In this document: positions 23,941 through 34,150 of the stretch, piece by piece
Numbering within the stretch: the stretch's first letter is position 1
Layout: the number at the start of each line of letters is the position of its first letter
NCBI GenBank assembly: GCA_022448985.1
Contig: JAKVCR010000049.1
Location: forward strand, 56,137 to 104,792
Direction of reading: 5' to 3'
From: Roseibacillus sp.
Lineage (GTDB): Bacteria > Verrucomicrobiota > Verrucomicrobiia > Verrucomicrobiales > Akkermansiaceae
DNA length: 48,656 nt
Position numbers and translations under genes: made by a program
Notes under the pieces: model-generated
Databases searched by the model: none
Seen by the model: only the letters and a program-made list of their open reading frames with translations
Told to the model about the DNA's origin: nothing

Positions 23941-24229
23941 TTTTGCTTCCTCATCCCCTTTGGCGGATTCCCTGAAATCCCTGTTTCCGGGGAACTGAGC
24001 ACCAGCCGCAAAAAAAGTTCCGAATTTGGGCGCTTCGCGAGGAGGATAGTCAGAGAACTCTCACCGATCCTACTGCTGGATTTGTCCGTCTCTATAATCC
24101 ACACCCAAGCTCGTTCACCCCCCTGTTTCCCGTGAGATTGCATCACATTTCGTCGGACATGAGGCCAGTATTGTGCTAAGTCAGGTCTCGGCCCATTCAG
24201 CTCACCCCCCCAAAAAAAAATAAGCAATC

Positions 24230-27200
24230 ATGATGGCTCGCCCCCTACTCATCCTCACCCTGTGGCTCATTTTCCCCGGCCTCGCCTCTTCGGCCCTCCT
24301 CCTCCCGAGAAATTCCGAATGGAGGTATCTCAAGGGCACCGCCGAAGCCTCCAACCCGGTTGATGCCTGGCGGGCAGTGGGATTTGATGACTCCTCCTGG
24401 GAATCCGGGTCCACTCCAATCCGCTACGGTGACGGGAGCGGGGGGACCGTGCTTGATGACATGCGTGGGAACTACAGCACCGTCTTCATGCGGCGCACCT
24501 TTAATGTCACCGATGTGGCCGAGGTATCAGGCCTCAATCTGAATGTCGACTGGGACGATGGTTACAGCATCTGGATCAACGGGACTCTCGTCCACTCACG
24601 GAATCCTCCTGATACATATACCTATGACGCCACCGCAAGCGGGAGTCATGAGTCAGGCTCCTTCCTCACCTTCGAGTTATCAAACCCGCAAGGCTTCCTG
24701 CGTGAGGGTCCAAACACTATCGCGGTCCAGGTCTTCAATGTCATCCTGAACAGTTCCGACCTCCTCATGAATCCCGAGTTGGTCTCCATTGCTCCGGATT
24801 TCGACCCGCCGGTGGTGACCTCCATCGACCCCCCTCCCGGCAATGTAGCGGAACTTTCCAGGATCGTGGTCGAATTTTCCGAACCAGTAACCGGGGTCAG
24901 CGCAAATGATCTCACCATCAATGGAAGAACCGCCCTCGCCGTGCAGGCCAGCGGGGGAAACCAGTACACCTTTACCTTTGCGTCCCTACCCCTCGGCTCC
25001 GCCACCGTGGCCTGGGCCGTCGATCATGGCATCCGGGATACCGCAAATCCCCCCAACGCCTTTGACGAAACTGCACCCGGGGAAGTGCGTAATTACGCGG
25101 TAGTCGACGAAATCCCACCCTCGATCGTCACTATTCTGCCCACTCCAAGCCTCACCCTGCGTGAAATGCAGGAGGTCTCGATAACCTTCTCGGAGAGTGT
25201 CACGGGGGTGGATGCCTCCGACCTCCTCGCCGGCGGCATACCCGCCAATCTGGTAAGCGGCAGCGGTCCCGGCCCCTATCAGTTCAGCTTCGATTCACTG
25301 CCGAATGGACCCCTGGATCTCACCTGGGATCCCGGGCATGCCATCACCGATCTTGCCGCGGACCCTAATGCCTTTGCGCGCAACACGTGGTCGTATGTCA
25401 TCGATCCCAATGCCAGCGACAGCACCGTGAGCATCAACGAGCTCGTGGCAGCCAACCGGAGCGGACTGGAGGACGAGGACGGCGAAGCTTCCGACTGGAT
25501 CGAGTTGCACAATTTCGGCGATGCCGCTGTTAATCTCGAAGGCTGGTCGCTCACCGATAACCCCGACGAACCGGGCAAGTTCGTCCTTCCCGATCGGGTT
25601 ATTCCCGCCAGCGGATATCTCGTCATCTTTGCCTCCGGCAAGGATCGCCGCCCGGAGGGCAATGGTGAGATCCATGCCAATTTCAAGCTGGCCGCCTCGG
25701 GAGAATACCTCGGCCTCTTCGCCCCTGAACTGCCCCGTGCGGTGGCTGACGAGATTTCACCTGTCTATCCCATCCAGCGGAACGACTACTCCTACGGACT
25801 CGATACCCGCAGATCCTGGGCCTACTTCACCAACCCCACACCCGGCGAGGCTAATGGGGTGAGCGTCATTTCCGGCATCCTGGACCCTCCCCACTTCAAC
25901 GTATCGCGGGGTTTCTACAATCAACCCTTTGAGCTGCATCTGACCTCCCCCGATCGCGGCGCCACCGTCCGCTACACAACGGACGGCAGTGAGCCGACAA
26001 GTCGTAACGGAACGCTTTACACCGAACCAATCCAGATCTCCACCACCCGGATCATCCGGGCCGCGGCCTTCGGTCGGCGCATTCTCCCCTCCGAGGTTGT
26101 TACCCACAGCTATTTCTACAACGCCTCCGGTTCCATCCGCTCCCTTCCGGTAATCTCCCTCTCTACCGATAACAGCAACCTCTGGGGACCCACCGGCATT
26201 CAGGAAACCAATCCCCGTAACACAACCAAACGGGGCATCGCCTGGGAGCGCCCCGTCTCCGCGGAACTGATCAAGACCGACAACAGCGGCTTCCAGGTCA
26301 ACTGCGGCCTCCGGGTGCAGGGAGGTGACTATATTCGTGGTCGCTATAACCCCAACGGGGGCCTTCCGGCCTCCAAGTATTCCTTTCGCCTCTACTTCCG
26401 TGGCGACTACGGCCCCACCATGCTCAACTACCCCTTCTTTGAGGGCTCTGAGGTCGATCTCTACGACCGCGTCACCCTGCGGGCGGGAATGAACGATTCC
26501 AGCAACCCCTTCATCGTTGATGAATACATCCGGCGAATGCAGATCGAATCCGGCAATATCGGTGCGCGGGGCAACTTCGTGAACCTCTTCATAAACGGTG
26601 ACTACAAGGGATACTACAATCCCACCGAACGTATCGATGATGACTTCATGCGGTCCTGGCACGGAGGCGATAACGCGTGGGATGTCATTGCCCAGTTCGG
26701 CGAAGTTCGCGAGGGAGATAACAATGCCTGGAACAGCATGAACTCCGTGGTCCGCCGGGACATGAGCGATCCCTCCAACTACCAGGCCGCCACTGAGGTT
26801 CTCGATATCGACAACTTCATCGATTATCTCCTGGTAAACGTATACGGCGGGACCGGCGACTGGCCCCACAACAACTGGCGTGCTGCGCGGGAACGCATCC
26901 CCGGCGCGAAATTCCGTTTTTACGTCTGGGATGCGGAATGGTCCCTCGGAAACCAGGGACGCTCCGTCAACGGCAATACCCTTACCGGGGAACTGGCCGG
27001 TGGAGCTGACATAGCGAGGCTCTACCAGTCCCTCATGAACAGCCCTGAATTCCGCCTGCGCTGGGCTGACCGCTTCCACAAACTCTTCTTCAATGGCGGC
27101 CCTTTCGAGGACGACCGGAATCTTGAACGCTATGAAGAAATGCGAGCGGAGATGTCAGGAGTACTATCTGGCATGAGCACCTCCATCCGCACCAACTGGG

Positions 27201-30200
27201 TGCCAAACCGGCGCGGCATCATCATAGAAGACATGAGACAGGCTGGGCTCTACCGCTCCGATACTGCCCCGGTCTTCAACCTGTCCCCCGGTCCGGTTTC
27301 CGCCAACACGCCTCTATCCATGACCGCCCCCAGCGGTGTTATCTACTACACCACGGACGGAACCGATCCGCGCAGTCCCCTGGTGCCCGATCCCGGGGGA
27401 CCGGCAGGAAATACCAAGACCCTGGTCGCCGAGAATAGTCCGAAACGGGTGATTGTCCCCGCGAATGACAGCTTTGGGGCTGCCTGGACCGGAGGGAATG
27501 AGCCCTTCAATGATGGAACCTGGACCCTCGGAACCGGCGGGGTTGGCTATGACGAACAGAGAACCTACGACAGCCTCATCAACATCGACGTCGAGGCCGA
27601 AATGAACAATCAGAATGCCTCCTGCTACATCCGCATCCCTTTCACTGTGACAGCCAGCGACATGGAGGAGATCAACTCCCTGCAGTTAAGGGTCCGCTTT
27701 GATGACGGCTTCGTCGCTTACCTCAATGGCATCCGCATCACGAGCTCGAACGCACCCTCCACCCTCGCGTGGAATTCTCTTGCCGAGGGGGCCAATCCCG
27801 ATTCCTCGGCAGTCGAACTGCTCAGCTTCAATGTCAGCGATTTCATCGGCGAGCTGAAATCAGCGGGGAATAACATTCTCGCAATCCATGGGTTGAATTA
27901 CGGCCTGACAAGTTCCGACTTCCTCCATTCCGTGATGCTCGAAGGCAGCGACACGGTTGTTGCCCCGACCGAGACCTCCCCATCGGCTATCAGGTATGAA
28001 GGATCATTCCGCATAACGCAGTCCCAGCAGATCAAGGCCCGGACCCTTCAAAACGATGGTGAATGGAGCGCCCTGACCGAAGCCGTATTCCTGAGTGAGC
28101 CGGATGTCCCGACCCTCCGCTTCAGCGAAATCATGTACAATCCGGACGGTCCCAACTCGCTCGAGTTCGTGGAATTGGAGAACTACGGCACCCTGCCCGT
28201 CGACTTGACCCAGATGGAGCTTCGCGGGATAACATTCATCTTCCCGGATGATGCCATTCTCGCCCCGGGCGGAAGACTCGTTCTCGCTTCCAATGACGAC
28301 CTGGAAGCCTTTGCTGCCCGCTATCCGGGAACCCAGGTCTACGGAACCTTCACAGGGGGACTCTCCAATGGTGGGGAAACCCTCACCCTGGAGGACGGAA
28401 TCGGCAACACCATCACCTCCGTCCGCTACGATGACGAAGAGGGTTGGCCTGCATCAGCAGATGGCGAAGGACATTCCCTCGTCCTTAGCAACCCCGACGG
28501 CGATCCCCACAGCCCCGCCAACTGGTCCGCCAGTTCGGATATTAACGGCAGTCCCGGCGAGACTGACCCCGCTTCTCCCCTGCCTGCCATCATCATAAGC
28601 GAAGTGCTGGCCGACAACCGGAACGCCCTCCCCCACGGTGGCGAGTTTCCCGCCTTCATTGAACTCCGCAATCCGCGACCCACTCCAGTCTCCCTCGACG
28701 GATGGAGTCTCAGCGACGATGGGGCCACCCTTGGGAGGTTCCCCTTCCCTCCCGGCACGCAGGTCGACGGGAATGGTGACCTCGTCATCTGGTGTTCGGA
28801 AAATCCGAATCTCCCGGGCCTGAACAGCGGGTTCGCCCTGAATCCCTCCGGGGGGACTCTCTACCTCACTGATTCCCACGGAGCACGGGTCGACGCCTTC
28901 ACCTTCGGACTCCAGGTTCCCGACCTCTCCCTCAACCTGGGTGACTCCGGCTGGTTCCTCAGCAATCCCACCCCCGCATCCGGAAATGGCTCCGCCATAT
29001 CTCTCGCTCCACAGGGAGCTCTCTCCCTCAACGAGTGGATGAGCAACCGCATCCCGGGCAGTTCCGACTGGCTCGAGCTCTACAACAAGGATCCCGACAA
29101 ACCGGTCGCCCTGCAGAACGTTCACGTTCGCAACGGTGCTGCCACTGCCCGTTACAGCCATCTCTCCTTCCTCGCCCCCAGGAGTCACCTCCGCCTGTGG
29201 GCAGACGAGCAGAGCGGCGCAGAACACCTGGATCTCCGCCTGCAGGCGGAAGGAGGATCCCTTGTGCTCATCGGTGAAAACGGCCTGGAGATCGAAAACC
29301 TCAACTACAGCGCCCAGACCGAGGACGTCTCCAGTGGGCGTTACCCCGATGGCAGCCTCAGCATTCGCGTGTTTGACGAGTCAGCCAGCCCCGGCAGCAG
29401 CAACTATCTCGCCCTCAACAGCAGCTTGCTCCTCAATGAACTCCTGGCCAGCCACCCGGAAGAAGGAACCGGCTGGATTGAGCTCCGGAACACTCTTGGG
29501 CAAGCCCAGTCCCTCAGTGGCCATGCCCTTGCGATTGGCGATCGGGACGGAACACGGTGGACATTCCCTGACGCCCTCGAAATCCCGGGTAATGGCTACC
29601 TCGTGATCAGGTGCGACCCCTCTCGTCCAGCATCTGGCGATCCCGCCGATCTCAATACCGGCAGCCTTCTCTCCCCCCAGGGCAGCCAGGTCTATCTTTT
29701 CAACAGTGAGGGGCAGGAACTGGACAGGGTGAATTACGGCTCACAGGTCCCGGGACTGACAATAGGCCGTTCAAGCAACAATGTATGGCGCCTTCTCACC
29801 AGTCCAAGCGAGGGAGCGGTCAATGCGGGTAATGCTGCCCTGGCCAGCGCCACCAACCTGCGCATCAACGAGTGGCTAGCGAACCCGGGACAGGGCCGGG
29901 AGGACTACGTCGAACTCTACAACCGATCATCGTCCCGGCCGATCGCGCTGGAAGGCCTTCGCCTGACCGACGATCTCACCACCTCTGGGATCGACCAATA
30001 TTCCATCCCCCCACTCAGCTTCATTGGCCCGGAGGGATTCGTCGCCTACATCGCCGACGGCGGAAGTGGTGCCGGCCACCTCCCCTTCCGTCTCCACTCC
30101 CTTGGAGAAACTCTTCGCCTCTACCAATTTAATGGGATTCTCCGGACCAAAATTGATGAGGTGACATGGGGGGTGGAGGCAAATGGCGTCTCATCTGGCC

Positions 30201-30658
30201 GCCAGACTGATGGCGGAACGTCCATCGGAGCCCTGCCGTTCCCCTCCCCCGGCGGATCGAACACCGAGAATCCGAACTCCGACCGGGATGGCGACGGCAT
30301 GCCCGATGCCTGGGAGATCGCACAGGGCCTCGATCCCGATTCTCCCGCTGATGCCGCTCTCGACCTCGACGATGATCGCCGCTCGAACCTCTATGAATAT
30401 CAGAGCGATACTGACCCCGCCGACCCCACAAGCTTCCTTCAATTCTCCTCCGCCTTTCATGACGGCGCGAACTTCACCCTCCAGTTCGAGGCCCGGCCCG
30501 GAATCCGCTACACCATCGAGGGCAGCTCCGACGGCCTCAACTGGTCTGAATGGGACTCTATCGAGGCTCAACCAGACTCCCGCGTCGAAATCTTCTCCGA
30601 CCGGAACAGGGGACAGGGTCACTATTACAGGCTCGTTGCAGAACGTTTACACGACTGA
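24230..30658 (+). CDS. Giant CotH/lamin-tail-domain surface protein
   Basis: A 2142-residue exported protein with signal peptide MMARPLLILTLWLIFPGLASS. Approximate order: beta-sandwich jelly-roll (25-190, SWESGSTPIRYGDGSGG), two Ig-like SbsA-type domains (194-290, 294-390) and lamin tail domain 1 (397-540, DWIELHNFGDAAVNLEGWSL). Next come a chitobiase-like beta domain (YTTDGSEPTSRNG), a CotH-like kinase domain (637-1010, FVNLFINGDYKGYYNPTERI, FYVWDAEWSLGNQGRS) and a second YTTDGTDP domain. Then a second jelly-roll (1063-1250), five more lamin tail domains (starting about 1292, 1453, 1594, 1732, 1874), a DRDGDGMPDAW calcium-type repeat (about 2018) and a C-terminal beta domain. CotH proteins phosphorylate proteins in spores; the target here is unknown. 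It probably acts at the cell surface or is released. Confidence 0.88.
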   Translation: MMARPLLILTLWLIFPGLASSALLLPRNSEWRYLKGTAEASNPVDAWRAVGFDDSSWESGSTPIRYGDGSGGTVLDDMRGNYSTVFMRRTFNVTDVAEVSGLNLNVDWDDGYSIWINGTLVHSRNPPDTYTYDATASGSHESGSFLTFELSNPQGFLREGPNTIAVQVFNVILNSSDLLMNPELVSIAPDFDPPVVTSIDPPPGNVAELSRIVVEFSEPVTGVSANDLTINGRTALAVQASGGNQYTFTFASLPLGSATVAWAVDHGIRDTANPPNAFDETAPGEVRNYAVVDEIPPSIVTILPTPSLTLREMQEVSITFSESVTGVDASDLLAGGIPANLVSGSGPGPYQFSFDSLPNGPLDLTWDPGHAITDLAADPNAFARNTWSYVIDPNASDSTVSINELVAANRSGLEDEDGEASDWIELHNFGDAAVNLEGWSLTDNPDEPGKFVLPDRVIPASGYLVIFASGKDRRPEGNGEIHANFKLAASGEYLGLFAPELPRAVADEISPVYPIQRNDYSYGLDTRRSWAYFTNPTPGEANGVSVISGILDPPHFNVSRGFYNQPFELHLTSPDRGATVRYTTDGSEPTSRNGTLYTEPIQISTTRIIRAAAFGRRILPSEVVTHSYFYNASGSIRSLPVISLSTDNSNLWGPTGIQETNPRNTTKRGIAWERPVSAELIKTDNSGFQVNCGLRVQGGDYIRGRYNPNGGLPASKYSFRLYFRGDYGPTMLNYPFFEGSEVDLYDRVTLRAGMNDSSNPFIVDEYIRRMQIESGNIGARGNFVNLFINGDYKGYYNPTERIDDDFMRSWHGGDNAWDVIAQFGEVREGDNNAWNSMNSVVRRDMSDPSNYQAATEVLDIDNFIDYLLVNVYGGTGDWPHNNWRAARERIPGAKFRFYVWDAEWSLGNQGRSVNGNTLTGELAGGADIARLYQSLMNSPEFRLRWADRFHKLFFNGGPFEDDRNLERYEEMRAEMSGVLSGMSTSIRTNWVPNRRGIIIEDMRQAGLYRSDTAPVFNLSPGPVSANTPLSMTAPSGVIYYTTDGTDPRSPLVPDPGGPAGNTKTLVAENSPKRVIVPANDSFGAAWTGGNEPFNDGTWTLGTGGVGYDEQRTYDSLINIDVEAEMNNQNASCYIRIPFTVTASDMEEINSLQLRVRFDDGFVAYLNGIRITSSNAPSTLAWNSLAEGANPDSSAVELLSFNVSDFIGELKSAGNNILAIHGLNYGLTSSDFLHSVMLEGSDTVVAPTETSPSAIRYEGSFRITQSQQIKARTLQNDGEWSALTEAVFLSEPDVPTLRFSEIMYNPDGPNSLEFVELENYGTLPVDLTQMELRGITFIFPDDAILAPGGRLVLASNDDLEAFAARYPGTQVYGTFTGGLSNGGETLTLEDGIGNTITSVRYDDEEGWPASADGEGHSLVLSNPDGDPHSPANWSASSDINGSPGETDPASPLPAIIISEVLADNRNALPHGGEFPAFIELRNPRPTPVSLDGWSLSDDGATLGRFPFPPGTQVDGNGDLVIWCSENPNLPGLNSGFALNPSGGTLYLTDSHGARVDAFTFGLQVPDLSLNLGDSGWFLSNPTPASGNGSAISLAPQGALSLNEWMSNRIPGSSDWLELYNKDPDKPVALQNVHVRNGAATARYSHLSFLAPRSHLRLWADEQSGAEHLDLRLQAEGGSLVLIGENGLEIENLNYSAQTEDVSSGRYPDGSLSIRVFDESASPGSSNYLALNSSLLLNELLASHPEEGTGWIELRNTLGQAQSLSGHALAIGDRDGTRWTFPDALEIPGNGYLVIRCDPSRPASGDPADLNTGSLLSPQGSQVYLFNSEGQELDRVNYGSQVPGLTIGRSSNNVWRLLTSPSEGAVNAGNAALASATNLRINEWLANPGQGREDYVELYNRSSSRPIALEGLRLTDDLTTSGIDQYSIPPLSFIGPEGFVAYIADGGSGAGHLPFRLHSLGETLRLYQFNGILRTKIDEVTWGVEANGVSSGRQTDGGTSIGALPFPSPGGSNTENPNSDRDGDGMPDAWEIAQGLDPDSPADAALDLDDDRRSNLYEYQSDTDPADPTSFLQFSSAFHDGANFTLQFEARPGIRYTIEGSSDGLNWSEWDSIEAQPDSRVEIFSDRNRGQGHYYRLVAERLHD

Positions 30659-30749
30659 GCAGGGATATTCTCGAAGCAGAAGTGTCGGACAGCGGAGACG
30701 GCTGCAAATTACGGTTTCCTCTCAAGTGAGAGATCCCTAACTTCCCGCC

Positions 30750-32165
30750 ATGCCGCGCGCCTTCCTCGACGACAACTTCCTGCTCCACAGCGGAACCGCC
30801 GAGCGTCTCTTCCACGATGTGGCTGCCGTCCAGCCTATCATCGACTACCATACCCATCTCCCGCCCCGCGAGGTGGCCGAGAATCAAAGATGGGGAAACA
30901 TCACGGAGCTATGGCTCGGGGAAGATCACTACAAGTGGCGTGCCATGCGGGCAAATGGAATCCCGGAATCCCATATCACCGGCTCCGCACCGGCCCGGGA
31001 TAAGTTCCAAGCCTGGGCTGAAACCATTCCTCACACAGTTGGCAATCCTCTTTTTCACTGGACCCATCTCGAACTTCGCCGCTGCTTTGGCATCGACACC
31101 CTCCTGAGCCCCGATACCGCGGAAGGCATATGGAATGCCGCTAACGAGCGGCTTGCGGAAGAGGACTTCTGCGCCCACGGGTTACTCAACCGCTTTCGGG
31201 TGGACACCGTGGGGACCACTGACGATCCCTCCGACACCCTCGCCCATCATCAGGCCTGCGCCACTCTCGATCTCAAGACGAGGATTTATCCCACCTTCCG
31301 GCCCGACAAGGCCGTCATGGTCGACCGTCCACACATCCTCAATCCTTTCTGTGATCAACTCGGGAAAGTGTGCAATACGGAAATCCACTCTCTCTCCGAA
31401 CTGCTTGAGGCACTCCACACCCGCCATGACGACTTCCATGCCGCCGGTTGCCGCCTCTCTGATCACGGAATGCGCTACTGTCCCTCAGAAGTCTGCGATG
31501 AAAAGGAAGCCTCTCTCATTTTTGAGAAGGCCCGCTCGGGCCATGATGTCGCAAGCACCGAAGTCGATCAGTTCACCGCCTTCATCATGCAACACATCGG
31601 ACGTTGGAACTCAGAACGGAACTGGACCATGCAGCTCCACCTTGCGCCCGTGCGCAATCCGAACTCCCGCTGCTTTGATCAACTTGGTCCCGACTCCGGA
31701 TTCGACACCATAGGCGACTGGCCCCAGGGAAACCGCCTTCTCCAGTTCCTCGATCTTCTCGACCGCACGGAAGCCCTCCCCAAGACTATCCTCTACAACC
31801 TCAATCCGCGCGACAACGCCCTTTTCGCCGCAGCCTGCGGATCCTTCCAGGAAGGACCCACCCCCGGGCGCCTCCAGTGGGGTTCAGCCTGGTGGTACAA
31901 TGACACCTTGCGCGGCATGACCGATCAGATTCAAACCCTCGCCTCCATCGGACTGCTGTCCCGCTTCATCGGGATGCTTACCGATTCACGCTCCTTTCTA
32001 TCCTACCCCCGCCATGAGTACTTTCGCCGTCTCCTGTGTAATCTGATCGCCAAGGACGTCGAAAACGGCGAAATCCCAGACGATCAGGACTTCCTTGATT
32101 CCCTCATTCGCAGCATCTGTTATGAAAACGCCAAATCCTATCTCGCCTTTCCCCATCATGTTTAG
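30750..32165 (+). CDS. uxaC: Glucuronate isomerase
   Basis: 471 residues, the usual UxaC length. It converts D-glucuronate to D-fructuronate and D-galacturonate to D-tagaturonate in the cytoplasm. The amidohydrolase-fold metal site begins IIDYHTHLPP. Family blocks include NITELWLGEDHYKWRAMRANG, FHWTHLELRRCFGI, VDTVGTTDDPSDTLAHH, TFRPDKAV, HLAPVRNPN and the C-terminal GMLTDSRSFLSYPRHEYFRRLLCNLIA. No other uronate-pathway gene is next to it. Its last 8 bp overlap the start of a sulfatase. With two sulfatases nearby this points to use of sulfated, uronate-containing polysaccharides. Confidence 0.95.
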   Translation: MPRAFLDDNFLLHSGTAERLFHDVAAVQPIIDYHTHLPPREVAENQRWGNITELWLGEDHYKWRAMRANGIPESHITGSAPARDKFQAWAETIPHTVGNPLFHWTHLELRRCFGIDTLLSPDTAEGIWNAANERLAEEDFCAHGLLNRFRVDTVGTTDDPSDTLAHHQACATLDLKTRIYPTFRPDKAVMVDRPHILNPFCDQLGKVCNTEIHSLSELLEALHTRHDDFHAAGCRLSDHGMRYCPSEVCDEKEASLIFEKARSGHDVASTEVDQFTAFIMQHIGRWNSERNWTMQLHLAPVRNPNSRCFDQLGPDSGFDTIGDWPQGNRLLQFLDLLDRTEALPKTILYNLNPRDNALFAAACGSFQEGPTPGRLQWGSAWWYNDTLRGMTDQIQTLASIGLLSRFIGMLTDSRSFLSYPRHEYFRRLLCNLIAKDVENGEIPDDQDFLDSLIRSICYENAKSYLAFPHHV

Positions 32166-34056
32166 CCGACTCCAGCTCCTCAGCTTCCTGCTTCTGGGTT
32201 TCGGGCTTTCCTCCCTCATGGGTGCGCCCGCAGGGCGCCCTAACATCCTCTGGCTCTCTGCTGAGGACCACGGGCCACACCTCGGGTGCTATGGGGATAA
32301 GTACGCCAATACCCCCAATCTCGACGCCTTCGCCAAAAAATCCCTGCTCTATCTCAATGCCATTTCGACAGCTCCGGTTTGCGCTCCGGCCCGGACAACC
32401 ATTATCTGTGGAATGTACGCCCCTTCCCTGGGTGCCCACCATATGAGATCACAGGCAGCCAAGCCCGACTGGCTGAAGTTCTATCCCGAATTTCTTCGGG
32501 AGGCCGGCTACTACTGCACCAACAACTCTAAAACCGACTACAACATCGAACATAACATCAGGCAGATCTGGGATGAATCCTCCGGGAAGGCACACTATAG
32601 AAAACGCAAAAAGGGCCAGCCATTCTTCGCCATTTTCAACCAGACCTGCACCCACGAGAGCCGCATCCGTGCCCGCGAGGCCAAGACCAGGCACGACCCG
32701 GCCGCCGCTCCCATTCCTCCCTACCACCCTGACATTCCTGTCGTTCGCAACAATTGGGCCCAGTATTACGATCGTCTGACCCAGATGGATGACTGGTTCG
32801 GAGCCCACCTCCGGGCTCTGGATGAAGGAGGCCTCTCCGAAGACACTATCGTGATCTTCTGGGCCGACCACGGGTCAGGCATGCCCCGCGGGAAACGGTA
32901 CGCAGGATGGAGCGGCCTCCACGTCCCCATGATCGTTCATATCCCGGAGAAGTGGAAGCACCTCAGACCCCCTGAATACAAGTCTGGCAGCACCTCCGAT
33001 CGTCTCGTTGGCTTCGTCGACCTGGGTGCTACCACCCTCTCTCTGGCAGGAATCAAACCCGCCCCTTTTCAGCAGGGCAAAGCCTTCCTCGGCAAATACG
33101 TCACCGAAAAACCTGAATACTCCTTCGGCTTTCGTGGGCGTATGGACGAACGCCCTGACTGCTCACGCACAGTAATCGATGGGAAATACGTCTATATTCG
33201 GAACTTCATGCCCCACCTTCCCCACGGTCAGACCCTCCACTACCAGATGGAGACCCAGACCACCCGCTTGTGGCGCCGTCTCTACCGACAAGGCAAACTC
33301 AACAAAGTACAATCCGCCTTCTGGGAAAAGAAGCAGCCTGAAGAACTCTACGACATCTCCAGGGATCCTCACGAAACTAAGAATCTCGCGGGCGATCCCG
33401 CCCACCGCAAGCAACTCCTGGCCATGCGGGAAGCGCTTTACGACAACCTTGCCGCAACTTTCGACGTAGCACTTCTCCCCGAAGGAATGTTTCATGATGC
33501 GGCCAAAGAGCATGGGATTACCCCCGCCGATCTCACTCGCAAAAAGGACTTCTACTCTGTGCCCGAGATCCGCAAGGCTGCTGACCTTCTTCTGCAACCC
33601 GACCTCAAGGCCGGCCAAGTCGCTCAAATGCTCAAGGCAAAGCTTCCTTCCCAGCGCTACTGGGCTGCCCTCACCTGCCTCTACCTCGGCGAGCACCTGA
33701 CCCAGACTCTCAGCCGCGAATTAGCCCAGTTACTCAACGATTCCTCCCGAAGTGTCCAGATCGCCGCCGCGGAAGCTCTTGCAACCTATCCTCTCGACGA
33801 GAAACAACGAAGTGCCGCTATTGAATCTCTCCTTGGAAACAGCGATCCAACTGCCTCCAGCGCTTATCATGCGGTTGCCGCTTTGAATGCCCTCGATCAC
33901 CAACCTCAGTCGATCCTCAAACCCCTTAAGGAACGAATCCTCAAACTGCCCACCAGGGATCCAAATGTCCCCGGACGTCCGAACGGCTATGCAGGTCGAA
34001 TGCACAAGCACATAGCCACCCCCATTCCTGATTACTTTTCCTGGGAGAAACAATAG
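32158..34056 (+). CDS. Secreted sulfatase with HEAT-like C-terminal region
   Basis: 632 residues from the ATG at 32158 inside the uxaC stop region. The signal peptide is MFSRLQLLSFLLLGFGLSSLMG. RPNILWLSAEDHGPHLGCYG is the metal region and CAPARTTIICG (Cys75) the formylglycine signature CxPxR, with the later TG changed to CG. FWADHGSGMPRGKR and EELYDISRDPHETKNLAGDP complete the catalytic domain (to about residue 440). Residues 470-620 are helical with HEAT-like units (LNDSSRSVQIAAAEALATYP, AAIESLLGNSDPTASSAYHAVAALNAL), an extension found in some sulfatases from this phylum. It is overlapped with and probably translated together with uxaC. Confidence 0.92.
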   Translation: MFSRLQLLSFLLLGFGLSSLMGAPAGRPNILWLSAEDHGPHLGCYGDKYANTPNLDAFAKKSLLYLNAISTAPVCAPARTTIICGMYAPSLGAHHMRSQAAKPDWLKFYPEFLREAGYYCTNNSKTDYNIEHNIRQIWDESSGKAHYRKRKKGQPFFAIFNQTCTHESRIRAREAKTRHDPAAAPIPPYHPDIPVVRNNWAQYYDRLTQMDDWFGAHLRALDEGGLSEDTIVIFWADHGSGMPRGKRYAGWSGLHVPMIVHIPEKWKHLRPPEYKSGSTSDRLVGFVDLGATTLSLAGIKPAPFQQGKAFLGKYVTEKPEYSFGFRGRMDERPDCSRTVIDGKYVYIRNFMPHLPHGQTLHYQMETQTTRLWRRLYRQGKLNKVQSAFWEKKQPEELYDISRDPHETKNLAGDPAHRKQLLAMREALYDNLAATFDVALLPEGMFHDAAKEHGITPADLTRKKDFYSVPEIRKAADLLLQPDLKAGQVAQMLKAKLPSQRYWAALTCLYLGEHLTQTLSRELAQLLNDSSRSVQIAAAEALATYPLDEKQRSAAIESLLGNSDPTASSAYHAVAALNALDHQPQSILKPLKERILKLPTRDPNVPGRPNGYAGRMHKHIATPIPDYFSWEKQ

Positions 34057-34150
34057 CGGCAACCATCGACCCTTCCTTCGTGACACCACAAAAGGAAAGA
34101 CCCGCCCGCGCGATGCTTGAATTGTAGTCCGACACTGCCATTACTTCCCC

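Noticed and set aside
25757..27079. 440-codon minus-strand frame inside the giant surface protein gene
   Set aside because: It is a shadow of the plus-strand gene; the product is Val/Gly-rich with no signal peptide or domain, whereas the plus frame has clear CotH and lamin tail domains.
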